Below, in pieces: positions 41,086 to 49,551 of a stretch of 64,000 nucleotides of DNA; positions within the stretch are counted from its first letter, which is position 1; each line of letters starts with the position of its first letter. This stretch comes from an uncultured Eubacteriales bacterium (GTDB lineage Bacteria > Bacillota > Clostridia > Christensenellales > CAG-917). The stretch lies in NCBI GenBank assembly GCA_900545885.1, contig URAF01000003.1:68964-132963 (forward strand), read 5' to 3'. A program made the position numbers and the translations under genes. The notes below the pieces were generated by a model. The model was not told where the DNA came from. It did no database searches and was given only the letters and a program-made list of their open reading frames with translations.

Positions 41086-43191
41086 TTATTTCTTTCTGAT
41101 TGGCGACTTCGGCTCTTCGGCTTTCGCTTCGTCGGCAGAAACAACCGCCGCCGCTTTTTTCTGCTTGCGTTTGGACGCTATGCAAGCGCCGATGACCGCA
41201 AACTGAACAATCCATACCGCTATTGCGCACCACACGGGAACAAACGCAGGGTGTTGCGCGTAGGACTTATACTCCACGGTGTACGACCCGAATATGGTTC
41301 TGTCGCCGAACTTCGCGGTTATTTCGTACGTGCCGAATTTATCGGGCGTGAACGTGAAGGAATAATTCATTTTGGTTGCGCCCTCGACGGGGTTGTACTG
41401 CGCCGCAAGTTTGCCGTTGACATACCAGCTTATTGTGTCGGGTTTCACGTCTTCGAGAGAAGTGACGGTCAAGGTTATACCGTCCTTGCCGTAAAGGTCG
41501 GACGTATAAGGCACGTTGCCGCCGCGCCCGCTGACGTAGTCGTAGCTTGCAATATAGTCGGCGGGTACGATGTACGCCTGACTTCCGTACAGTTCGGAGT
41601 ATTTGACGTTGAACTCCGCTTCCGCAGTCACGTATTCTTTGTCACCGAACACGAGTTTCGCGTAAACTCTGAATTTGCCTTCTCTCTCGAACAGCAGGCT
41701 GAAATCCTTGCCGTTTGCGACTTTTTCGGTCGAGATTATGTTCTCTCCCGTAACCTTGCCGCTCTCGTCCTTGACTTCCTCAAACTCAACCAGATACCAT
41801 TCGATAAGTTCGTTAATCCCGGGGTCGGTGTCGCCGTAAGGTCTTGTTATCGCGGAAAAATTCACTTTCGACTGCCCGTTCTGCCTTATGGTTCTGACGG
41901 TGAGTTCGGTTGTGTTTGCAAGGTTGAGGGATTTCCCCGCACTGTCCGTCGCCGTGATGTCAAGTCCGTTCACGGGCATATATTCGCCCTCGAAATCGGA
42001 ATAGTCCGCCGTCACGAGTTCGAGCAGGTTCATTTTCTTGTAGTCCTTGCCGTCCTGTGCCTGTACGGTTTTGTCGCCCTCTTCGAGAGTGGTCAACAGT
42101 CTTGTAAGAACGGTGGCTCTGGGCAACGCTTCACCCGACGCCGCTCTGTCCGCATAAAAACGGAGTTTCAGAAGCGCCGCGCCGACGGACACGAAAGGCG
42201 CCGCCATACTAGTGCCGCTCTGCTCGTAATTCTGAACGTACGTTCCGTCCAGAGAAGTCGTCATTATACTTTCGCCGGGCGCGAACAGGTCGTATGCCGA
42301 ACCGTAGTTCGTGGTCTTGTGAACCTTGTTGCCTTCGGCGGACGCCATAACGCCTACTACGCCGTCGTACGCCGCGGGATAATATTTTGTTTTGTCGCTG
42401 TTTGCGGTATCGTTACCCGCCGCCGCCACAACCGTGGATTTGGACACGGCTTCCGCGACTGTCTGAACAAGCGTGCTGTTGTTTGCCCACGCGGACGCGG
42501 TCGAAGGCGTGGAGCAAAGCGAGAGATTGACAACGTCCGCACCGACTTCGTCGCTGACGGCGTGTTTGATTGCTTCGTTTATGCTGGCGATTGTAAAACC
42601 GTTTCTGGTCTTTTCGTCTTTTTCGTCGGCGTCGGCTATTTCAGAGGGAAAGGACGCCCTGACGGGATAAATCTTGATGAACTCTTCAAGTCCGAGTTCC
42701 TTGATGAAAACTGCCATTATGCTGGCAACACGCGTGCCGTGATAATCCGTGGTTTCGTCCTCGAAGTCGCCCGTCTGCTCGGAAGTATACGACTGCCCCG
42801 ATGACGGATAATAAGAGCTGTATCCGAGGATTTTGCCCGTTGAGTCACGAAGCAGCACGTCGTCGAACAGCGAATTGTCGAGATTTATGCCCGTATCGAT
42901 GACCGCAATCACGACGGGTTCGACGTTGTTTGCGCGGAGTGCGGGCAAAACATAACTCGATACGTATTCCCTGAGCTCTGCAAGATTGATTTCGTCGGGG
43001 TGGAAATACCACAGGTCGTCGGCGTTGTAATCGCCGTACTCGCCTGCCGTTACCGCTTCGGGTACTGCGGCGGACGCTTGCGCAACGGGAACAGCCGCCC
43101 CCGCGCAAAATCCCGCGGCAACGAGAGTCAGCACGCACAACAGTGCGAGCAAAACGGTAATGTTGAATTTCAGTTTGGTTATATTCTGCAT
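41086..43191 (-). CDS. Membrane-anchored S8 (subtilisin-like) serine protease
   Basis: A 701-residue protein secreted by an N-terminal signal peptide (residues ~8-40) and held in the membrane by a segment near residue 655-677 (CAIAVWIVQFAVIGACIA), followed by a short Lys-rich tail. The catalytic triad is complete: Asp99 in VIDTG, His151 in YHGTRVAS, Ser328 in SGTSMAAPFV; Asn260 in AAGND is the oxyanion residue. No inhibitor-type propeptide is evident between the signal and the catalytic domain. Two or three beta domains (about 400-640; Ig/PKD-like) follow and would stand off from the wall. GGAG lies just before the ATG. Substrate unknown. Confidence 0.88.
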   Translation of the reverse strand: MQNITKLKFNITVLLALLCVLTLVAAGFCAGAAVPVAQASAAVPEAVTAGEYGDYNADDLWYFHPDEINLAELREYVSSYVLPALRANNVEPVVIAVIDTGINLDNSLFDDVLLRDSTGKILGYSSYYPSSGQSYTSEQTGDFEDETTDYHGTRVASIMAVFIKELGLEEFIKIYPVRASFPSEIADADEKDEKTRNGFTIASINEAIKHAVSDEVGADVVNLSLCSTPSTASAWANNSTLVQTVAEAVSKSTVVAAAGNDTANSDKTKYYPAAYDGVVGVMASAEGNKVHKTTNYGSAYDLFAPGESIMTTSLDGTYVQNYEQSGTSMAAPFVSVGAALLKLRFYADRAASGEALPRATVLTRLLTTLEEGDKTVQAQDGKDYKKMNLLELVTADYSDFEGEYMPVNGLDITATDSAGKSLNLANTTELTVRTIRQNGQSKVNFSAITRPYGDTDPGINELIEWYLVEFEEVKDESGKVTGENIISTEKVANGKDFSLLFEREGKFRVYAKLVFGDKEYVTAEAEFNVKYSELYGSQAYIVPADYIASYDYVSGRGGNVPYTSDLYGKDGITLTVTSLEDVKPDTISWYVNGKLAAQYNPVEGATKMNYSFTFTPDKFGTYEITAKFGDRTIFGSYTVEYKSYAQHPAFVPVWCAIAVWIVQFAVIGACIASKRKQKKAAAVVSADEAKAEEPKSPIRKK

Positions 43192-43339
43192 AAACTCCGT
43201 TATCGCGGTTTATGCGCCGCAGCTTATCGAGCGTGCGGCAACCGCTTTTGAGAATTTGTCGTTACGTAGGTTGTTAAGTTGCCGATGTTCAACAGCAATC
43301 CTGTGCCGCATCGGATATCGGCATCGGGGATTTGCCCAC

Positions 43340-44782
43340 TTATTTTGCAAGCAGGTTTTCCGAAAAACGCAGACGTCTCAGACTTTCTTCTTTGCCGAGA
43401 ACGACAGCCATTTCGATTGCTCCGCCGGGCGTGGACGGCTGTCCCGTGAGCGCGACGCGCATACTGAACATAACCTGTCCGCTCTTCATTCCCGCTTCTT
43501 CAGCGGCAAGTTTGACGGCTTCCTTGATGCTGTCTTCGTTCCACTCGTTCAGGTTCTCAACTGCCGCAATCGACACTTTAACTGCTTTTTTCGCCACTTC
43601 AAGGTCGACTTTCATCTTTTGGTGCACGTACATACCGAGGTCGTATTCACCGAAGTCCGCAAGGAACGCGATTTTGTCGGGTATCTCGGACAGTATGTCA
43701 ACGCGGGTCTGCATAAGACGGGAAATTTCGAAATCGTCGTATTTGCCGCCAACGTCGCTCTTTGCGATAAAGGGCGCGCTGACCTTGTAGAATTCCTCGG
43801 GCGTCATTGCTTTGAGATATTCTCCGTTGAGCCAACGCATCTTCGTTTCGTCAAAAATGGAACTGCTGATGGAAAGCCCGTCGACGTCGAACTGCTCTAT
43901 CATTTCCTGCATGGTCATCTTTTCCTGATTGCTCTTCGGACACCAGCCGAGCAACGCAATATAGTTGACTATGGCTTCGGGCAGATAACCTTTTGCGATA
44001 AAGTCCTCGAAGTTGGCGTCGCCGTAACGTTTGGACAGCTTGCGCGACGAGTCTTTCATTATGGGCGGCAGGTGCATATAGTTCGGCCTTTCCCAGCCGA
44101 ACGCGTCGTAAATGAGGTTGTATTTGGGTGTAGAACTCAAATACTCCGTACCACGGATTACGTGGGTTATGCCCATAAGGTGGTCGTCGACGACGTTTGC
44201 GAAATTGTAGGTCGGCATACCGTCGGATTTAAGCAGTATTCCGTCCTCGATGTCGGCGGACGACACCGAAATTTCACCGAACACCATATCTTTATAGGAC
44301 GACACGACGTTTTCGGGAACTTTCTGTCTTATGACGTAGGGTTCGCCCGCTTCGAGTTTTGCGCGGACTTCCTCGGGCGATAGATTGCGGCAATGCTTGT
44401 CGTAGGTGTGCGTGCCGTTTTCGCCGTGTATGCTTTCAAGTCGTTCTTTGGAGCAGAAACAATAGTACGCCCCGCCGAGTTCGACGAGTTTTTCCGCGTA
44501 CTTGCGGTAAATGGACATTCTGTCGCTCTGAATATACGGACCTACTCCGCCGTCGCGGTCGGGGCCTTCGTCGTATTCGATGCCCGCCGTTGCAAGCGTA
44601 CGGTACACCATTTCAACCGCGCCTTCGACCTTTCTTTCACGGTCGGTGTCCTCGATGCGGAGTACGAATTTGCCGCCGTTGTGACGGGCAAACAGGTACG
44701 CGTAAAGTCCCGTACGGAGATTGCCTATGTGCATAAATCCCGTAGGAGACGGTGCAAATCTTGTTCTCACTGTGTCACTCAT
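43340..44782 (-). CDS. gltX: Glutamyl-tRNA synthetase
   Basis: Charges tRNA-Glu (and tRNA-Gln in organisms using the amidotransferase route) with glutamate. 480 residues. HIGH motif in APSPTGFMHIGNLRTGLY, KMSKS as RKLSKRYGD, and RIEDTDRERKVEGAVE after the first motif, as usual. Zinc-site cysteines appear in YYCFCSKERL and HCRNLS. Two ATGs are possible; the second (44782) is 7 bases after AGAGG and is preferred, while the first (44788) is too close. A tandem repeat lies directly upstream. Confidence 0.96.
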   Translation of the reverse strand: MSDTVRTRFAPSPTGFMHIGNLRTGLYAYLFARHNGGKFVLRIEDTDRERKVEGAVEMVYRTLATAGIEYDEGPDRDGGVGPYIQSDRMSIYRKYAEKLVELGGAYYCFCSKERLESIHGENGTHTYDKHCRNLSPEEVRAKLEAGEPYVIRQKVPENVVSSYKDMVFGEISVSSADIEDGILLKSDGMPTYNFANVVDDHLMGITHVIRGTEYLSSTPKYNLIYDAFGWERPNYMHLPPIMKDSSRKLSKRYGDANFEDFIAKGYLPEAIVNYIALLGWCPKSNQEKMTMQEMIEQFDVDGLSISSSIFDETKMRWLNGEYLKAMTPEEFYKVSAPFIAKSDVGGKYDDFEISRLMQTRVDILSEIPDKIAFLADFGEYDLGMYVHQKMKVDLEVAKKAVKVSIAAVENLNEWNEDSIKEAVKLAAEEAGMKSGQVMFSMRVALTGQPSTPGGAIEMAVVLGKEESLRRLRFSENLLAK

Positions 44783-44835
44783 ATTCATTCCTCTGAAAGG
44801 TTTATAGGTGTTTTTGGAATTTGTTTCAGTTTTAT

Positions 44836-44918
44836 TATGCTCTCCGCGCGCGTTTCCTGCCTTCGTATGCTCTCCGCGCGCGTTTCCTGCCTGCGTATGC
44901 TCTGCGCGCGTGTTGCGG
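44836..44918. repeat. 30-base tandem repeat, 2.7 copies
   Basis: Units at 44836-44865 and 44866-44895 differ at one base; a diverged partial third unit runs to 44918. Each begins TATGCTCTCCGCGCGCGT. It lies between gltX and radC, upstream of gltX on the minus strand. The TATGCTCTC start recurs at 55387 and 58546. Confidence 0.85.
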
Positions 44919-44964
44919 AGTGCCTCGTCCGTGCTATGGTTGCGACCGACGTTGCGGCAGTCCG

Positions 44965-45639
44965 TTATTGCAGCAGTCCGTTTTCTTCAAACGAGAATTC
45001 GCCGTTTTCCGAAAAGATTACGTGGTCTTGCAATCTGACGCCTATGCTTTCCAACACAAAGGCGATTTCGCGGGTGAGTTCGACGTCCTGTTGCGACGGG
45101 TCGCCTTTTCCGCTGGGGTGATTGTGCGCAATCAGCACGGAAACGGCGTTTGTGCGGATTGCGAAATCCACGATTTTGCGCATGGACACGGGAACGTATT
45201 CCCCGTCACCCGTTTCCAGACACTCGAACTTTACAAGCTGGTCCTGAGCGTCGAGTGCGGCTATGCAGAGCTTTTCCACGGGAAAACCGAACATGCGTTT
45301 GCGCATATACGCCCGCGCGCTGCCTCTGCCGCCGAGTTTGATTCTTTTCTTTTCGCAGTCGGACGCATACCGCCTGAAAACGTCGGGCATACAGCTCAAA
45401 AACAACGCCGCGTTGTACGTCATACCCGATACGGATTTCAACTGTTCCACGTCGGCGTTGAGCACGTCCGAAAAAGAACCGAACTTGTCGATTAACGCGT
45501 GTGCTATTTCATTGGTGTTGCGCATGGGAACGAAATGAAACAGGATAAATTCCAGAACTTCGTGGTCCTGAAATCCCGTAAAGCCGCTTTCGGCGACTTT
45601 TTCCCGCATTCTGTTGCGGTGTCCGTCGTGAGTCCCCAT
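44965..45639 (-). CDS. radC: RadC family JAB/MPN-domain protein
   Basis: A 224-residue protein of the RadC family. Helix-hairpin-helix-like N-terminus (RNRMREKVAESGFTGFQDHEVLEFIL) and a C-terminal JAB metalloprotease-type domain with the zinc motif AHNHPSGKGDPSQQD (His-x-His ... Asp). Despite the name, a direct role in DNA repair is doubtful; the biochemical activity is not known. The start codon has only a weak GGCGGG site. A promoter lies 75 bases upstream. Confidence 0.93.
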   Translation of the reverse strand: MGTHDGHRNRMREKVAESGFTGFQDHEVLEFILFHFVPMRNTNEIAHALIDKFGSFSDVLNADVEQLKSVSGMTYNAALFLSCMPDVFRRYASDCEKKRIKLGGRGSARAYMRKRMFGFPVEKLCIAALDAQDQLVKFECLETGDGEYVPVSMRKIVDFAIRTNAVSVLIAHNHPSGKGDPSQQDVELTREIAFVLESIGVRLQDHVIFSENGEFSFEENGLLQ

Positions 45640-45713
45640 TTCCCGCCTCAGCCCGAAACGCCTGTGCGCGCTTCCGCGTGCGTGCGTCCGTGCGTCTTTC
45701 GTTAAGTAACAGA

Positions 45714-45742
45714 ATTATAACTTATAAGGCGTGCAAAATCAA
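45714..45742 (-). promoter_or_regulatory. Promoter of radC
   Basis: On the minus strand TTGATT (45742-45737), 17-base spacer, TATAAT (45719-45714). Confidence 0.7.
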
Positions 45743-45831
45743 CAAAACCCGAATATCTTTCGGCTATTAAGAAACTCCGCCCCGCCCGTCGGGTGCGAAA
45801 ACACGGAAACAAAAAAGAAAACTGCCCGCCG

Positions 45832-46554
45832 TCAGACGGTTTCGCGCGAAGACACAAACGCGGCTATAGCGGTAAAAATCGAATAGGCAAGTTCGGCGCG
45901 GTATTCGGGCGAACAAAGGTTTGCTTCGTCCACGGGATTCGAAAGAAATCCGCACTCTATAATCACCGCGGGAGCGGACGTGCACTGCAAAATGTATTTT
46001 TCGGCTTTGAGCGCGGCGTATTCTCTGCCCGTATCGGGCAGATTAAATTCTCTGTTAAGGTTGTCCTGCACGGTTTCGGCAAGCAACCGCCCGCCCTCGG
46101 ACGACGCGTCGAAAAACACTTGCGCGCCCCTGCGCGACGCCGACGAGTAGGTGTTCATATGTATGCTTACGACCGCGGCGGGCAACGCGCGGTTGATAAT
46201 GCGGGCGCGGGCTTCCATATCGGCGCGTTTCTTGTTTTTGTCGAACGCCGAATACAGTCCGTCATCGTTGCGCCTCGTGTAAATCACGTTGAATCCCGCA
46301 CTCTCGAGATACTCTCCGACAATTTTCGACAACGCGAGGTTGAGCGCACTCTCTTTAACCCCCGTTTTCACCCCCGAAACTCCCCCGTCGATACCCCCGT
46401 GACCGGGGTCGATTACGACGGTTACGAGCGTTGCCTGACGGAAGGACGAGGCGATAAAGGGCGCGGAAAACGCAAGAGCGACCACGATAAAAGCTATCGC
46501 CGCCGCAACAAACGCAACAGATTTCTGAGTTTTCCAACCGCTCGGATTTTGCAT
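45832..46554 (-). CDS. cwlD: N-acetylmuramoyl-L-alanine amidase, Amidase_3 (CwlD-like)
   Basis: Cuts the link between muramic acid and the peptide stem of peptidoglycan. 240 residues: one N-terminal membrane segment (SVAFVAAAIAFIVVALAFSA) and a single Amidase_3 domain with the zinc motif VIDPGHGGIDGG, Glu in GVKESALNLAL, the SIHMN histidine, and the catalytic Glu in IIECGFLSNP. The size and membrane anchor fit CwlD, which makes muramic-lactam in spore cortex; a general wall amidase is the alternative. The ATG at 46554 has no clear ribosome site and a TATAAT lies 16 bases upstream, so the leader is short. Confidence 0.87.
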   Translation of the reverse strand: MQNPSGWKTQKSVAFVAAAIAFIVVALAFSAPFIASSFRQATLVTVVIDPGHGGIDGGVSGVKTGVKESALNLALSKIVGEYLESAGFNVIYTRRNDDGLYSAFDKNKKRADMEARARIINRALPAAVVSIHMNTYSSASRRGAQVFFDASSEGGRLLAETVQDNLNREFNLPDTGREYAALKAEKYILQCTSAPAVIIECGFLSNPVDEANLCSPEYRAELAYSIFTAIAAFVSSRETV

Positions 46555-46601
46555 ATCGTTTCGCTTGTGTATTATATTCACGAAAGCATAAAAATACGCC
46601 C

Positions 46602-46657
46602 TTATCCACCGAGTTGTGCACATTTTGACGGAGAAATGTGGATAACTTTGTGGATTA
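46602..46657. promoter_or_regulatory. Cluster of three DnaA-box-like sites
   Basis: TTATCCACC (46602-46610, plus strand), TGTGGATAA (46637-46645, an exact TTATCCACA on the minus strand) and TGTGGATTA (46649-46657, one mismatch, minus strand). All three lie within 56 bases between the divergent cwlD-like and PRC-barrel genes. The spacing of the last two is 12 bases. Confidence 0.55.
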
Positions 46658-46802
46658 CTCACGTTTTTTACTGACACAATTTATTGCGCGCTTGCACGAT
46701 TTACCGTTAAAATAGCAGTTTTTTATACGTAAAATACGCGCTTTTGCCGCTTGTACGTCTAAAACGTCCGATTGCGGCATAGCCTTTAACGAGGTGATTT
46801 TT

Positions 46803-47900
46803 ATGACGCGTTTGTCTGAGCTTATCAAACGACCCGTTGTATGCAAAGAGGATTGCGCTTTGCTCGGAACCGTTGAAGATGCATATTTTGACGAAAATTG
46901 TAGAAATATTGTATATTTTGTACTTTTTGACGAATACAGGAAACTTCTTTTACCTTATTCCGCCGCCGCGGCAATAGGCGACGCGGTTATGGTCGAAGAC
47001 AAATTCGCCATGCTTTCACCCGAAGATGCGGACTGCACGGTTTTGACCTGCAATCTGCTCGGAAAACCCGTGTTTACGGGCGGAGGAAAATCAAAAGGCA
47101 CCTTGCAGGACGTGCTTTTCGGAGCCAAAGGCAGAGTGAACGCCCTGCAATCGGACGGAACAGCATATTCGCCGTCGTCTTTCAAAGCGTTCGGCGACGT
47201 GCTTTTGCTGAAAGACGTGACGGTAAAACGCAAAACTCCGAAAACGCCGTTTCCCAAGGCTGCCGAAGACCGCAAAGTCACCGTTCTGCCCGCCGAAGTG
47301 CCCGACACTCACACCGACAATGCAATAAAAACATCACCCGTGCCGACATCTGCGACAGAACCCGTGCCGACGTCTGTGCCCGAACCCGCACCGACGCCCG
47401 CACCGGCAACCGATACCCCTTCGGTCAAATCGGCACAATCGGAAACAACTACTGTTTCCAACGCATCGGAAACGGCTTTTGCCTATGAATCCGCACCGGC
47501 AACACCCGTATCGGCGCAGGCTGCAACGGCAAGTACTAAATCCACCGCAGCAAACCGTCCCGAAACCGCAACCGCCGCAACGGTCATTGTGCCGACTGCC
47601 GACAAAAAGGAAACACCCGCCCCTCTCGACAACGTATCGGCGGACAATCCCACGGATTACAATCCCGTATATCCGCGCGACGCCGCGGGCGAAATCAACG
47701 TACTTTTCAATCAGGACGATTTCACCCCGCACAGAATAATCGCCGACTACAACTTTTTGCTGGGGCGCGTGCTGCAAGAGGATTTGCACTCGTACGTAGG
47801 CGAAAAACTGGCGTCCAAAGGCGAACGCGTGACCGTGGAACTGGTCGAAAAATCCAGACGTCACGGCAAACTCATAGAACTTACCCTGAACTCGCGCTGA
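46803..47900 (+). CDS. PRC-barrel domain protein with long Pro/Thr/Ala-rich linker
   Basis: A 365-residue cytoplasmic protein. The first ~160 residues hold two PRC-barrel-type halves (MTRLSELIKRPVVCKEDCALLGTVEDAYF ... KPVFTGGGKSKGTLQDVLFG), a fold seen in RimM and in sporulation proteins such as YlmC/YmxH. A disordered linker of about 130 residues, rich in Pro, Thr, Ala and Glu, follows. A small conserved-looking C-terminal segment begins INVLFNQDDFTPHRIIADYNFLLGR and ends VELVEKSRRHGKLIELTLNSR. GAGGTGA lies 6 bases before the ATG. In an operon with the M1 peptidase. Function unknown. Confidence 0.78.
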   Translation: MTRLSELIKRPVVCKEDCALLGTVEDAYFDENCRNIVYFVLFDEYRKLLLPYSAAAAIGDAVMVEDKFAMLSPEDADCTVLTCNLLGKPVFTGGGKSKGTLQDVLFGAKGRVNALQSDGTAYSPSSFKAFGDVLLLKDVTVKRKTPKTPFPKAAEDRKVTVLPAEVPDTHTDNAIKTSPVPTSATEPVPTSVPEPAPTPAPATDTPSVKSAQSETTTVSNASETAFAYESAPATPVSAQAATASTKSTAANRPETATAATVIVPTADKKETPAPLDNVSADNPTDYNPVYPRDAAGEINVLFNQDDFTPHRIIADYNFLLGRVLQEDLHSYVGEKLASKGERVTVELVEKSRRHGKLIELTLNSR

Positions 47901-47942
47901 CTTTTTATGTCACCGCACACGGTAAACGTACGGAGGAAACGA

Positions 47943-49451
47943 ATGTCCGATAAATCCTTTTTCCGTCTTTCACGTCCGCGAATAATACTGTTCGCGGTCG
48001 TTGTGCTGTCGCTGGTTCTTTGCGCCGCGATACTCGCATCCTGCAACAAACCCGCAGAACTTATCCCGTCGGACACCGAGACGGTGTACGATATGCGGCT
48101 GGATTATCAGGGCGGCGACAAAGCCACACTTTCGGCGGATATTCTTTATTTCAACACTACGGGCAAAAACCTGTCCGAGCTGAAATTCCATCTTTATCCC
48201 AACGCGTTTTCGGAAGGCAACTCCAATCCCCCTTACCGCGAACAAGACAAAGGAACTTTCTTTTATGATGGTGCAAGTTTCGGCGGAATAGATGTTTTAA
48301 GTGCCAAAATCGACAGAACAACAGTCGAATACGAACTTTGCGGCAACGGCGGACAAATTCTTTCCGTCCCCTGCAACCTCGAAAAGGACGAAAGCGTGAC
48401 TGTATCCCTCGAATGCGAACTGACCATTCCAAAATGCCGTTCGCGTTACGGCATAACTCCCGACAGCGTCAATCTCACGGGGTTTTATCCTTCACTCTGC
48501 GTGTACGAAAACGGAGCGTGGAGAGAGGACGAATACACCCCGTCGGGCGACCCGTTTTACAGCGAAGCGGCTTCATTCTATCTCAGGATTTCCCTTCCCG
48601 AAAACTATCTTGCCGCAACTTCGGGCGAAGTCACGGAACGCACGGTGTCGGACGGCACCGCGGTGCTTGACGTCACCGCCGAACACGTGAGAGATTTTGC
48701 GCTGTGTCTCAGCGACAAGTTCTCGCTCTCGGAAACGGATTTCACGCTGGACGGCAACGAGGTGCAAGTCAGCTACTTCTACCTCAACGACGCAAAGCCC
48801 GAAGAGACCCTTGCGCTTGCCATGGACGCGGTCGAAACATTCTCCGACGCATTCGGCAACTACCCTTATCCTGCACTCACCGTCGTTCAGTCGCCGCTTA
48901 ACGCGGGCGGTATGGAATACGGGTCGCTTGTCATAATCGACTCTTCCATCGCCGACGAAAGCGTGTACCGCGACACCGTCGTGCACGAAATCGCACATCA
49001 GTGGTGGTTCGGAGTCGTGGGTTCAGACCAGATAAACTCGCCGTGGCTCGACGAGGGACTTACGGAGTTCAGCACGGCATACTATCATCTGCTTAAAGGC
49101 GAAGAAAGCCTTTACGCGCAGACGGTTCGCCAAAGCAAAGAATTTTATCTCCGGTACGAAAACCTCCCGCAGGAAATAGGATTTGACGGGTCTATGGACC
49201 GTCCGCTCGGCAGTTATCTCACGGACGGCGAATACGTTGCCGTGACGTATATGAAAGGACTTCTGCTTTTCGACTCGCTGTTGCAGGTGGCAGGCAAAGA
49301 CAAGTTCAATGCCGCACTTGCGGAATACTATCGTTCCTGTGCGTACAAAATCGCAACTCCCGACGACCTGATTGCGGCGTTTTCGTCGCAAGGACTGCCC
49401 GTCGGCGGCATCGTAAATGGGTTCGTGGACGGCAAGGTTCTGCTGGGTTGA
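47943..49451 (+). CDS. M1-family zinc metallopeptidase lipoprotein
   Basis: A 502-residue surface aminopeptidase-type enzyme. A signal peptide ends with the lipobox-like ILASC, so it is likely a lipoprotein. The zinc site is HEIAHQWWFGVVGSDQINSPWLDEGLTEF (two His and the Glu of HExxH, plus the downstream Glu), and GGMEYGSLVII takes the place of the GAMEN exopeptidase motif. No C-terminal ERAP-like helical domain, so it is one of the shorter bacterial M1 forms. GGAGG lies 7 bases before the ATG. It follows the PRC-barrel gene by 42 bases and ends at a terminator. Confidence 0.9.
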   Translation: MSDKSFFRLSRPRIILFAVVVLSLVLCAAILASCNKPAELIPSDTETVYDMRLDYQGGDKATLSADILYFNTTGKNLSELKFHLYPNAFSEGNSNPPYREQDKGTFFYDGASFGGIDVLSAKIDRTTVEYELCGNGGQILSVPCNLEKDESVTVSLECELTIPKCRSRYGITPDSVNLTGFYPSLCVYENGAWREDEYTPSGDPFYSEAASFYLRISLPENYLAATSGEVTERTVSDGTAVLDVTAEHVRDFALCLSDKFSLSETDFTLDGNEVQVSYFYLNDAKPEETLALAMDAVETFSDAFGNYPYPALTVVQSPLNAGGMEYGSLVIIDSSIADESVYRDTVVHEIAHQWWFGVVGSDQINSPWLDEGLTEFSTAYYHLLKGEESLYAQTVRQSKEFYLRYENLPQEIGFDGSMDRPLGSYLTDGEYVAVTYMKGLLLFDSLLQVAGKDKFNAALAEYYRSCAYKIATPDDLIAAFSSQGLPVGGIVNGFVDGKVLLG

Positions 49452-49468
49452 ACGATAAAATGACATAA

Positions 49469-49500
49469 ATAAAATCCCCGACAATCGTCGGGGATTTTGT
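49469..49500. terminator. Bidirectional terminator between M1 peptidase and lysS
   Basis: 12-bp stem AAAATCCCCGAC with GTCGGGGATTTT (49469-49480 with 49485-49496), loop AATC. It serves both converging transcripts. Confidence 0.88.
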
Positions 49501-49551
49501 TTTCTGTTTCTTTGGACGCCCTTCTGTTTTCGGCTGTCCTTGATTTGCGAA

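Noticed and set aside
44836..44918. The 30-base tandem repeat as a CRISPR array
   Set aside because: Units are back-to-back with no spacers, and no cas genes are in the window.
46602..46657. The DnaA-box cluster as the chromosomal origin
   Set aside because: No dnaA, dnaN or rpmH nearby, and only three boxes without a clear AT-rich unwinding element next to them; kept only as a DnaA-binding candidate.
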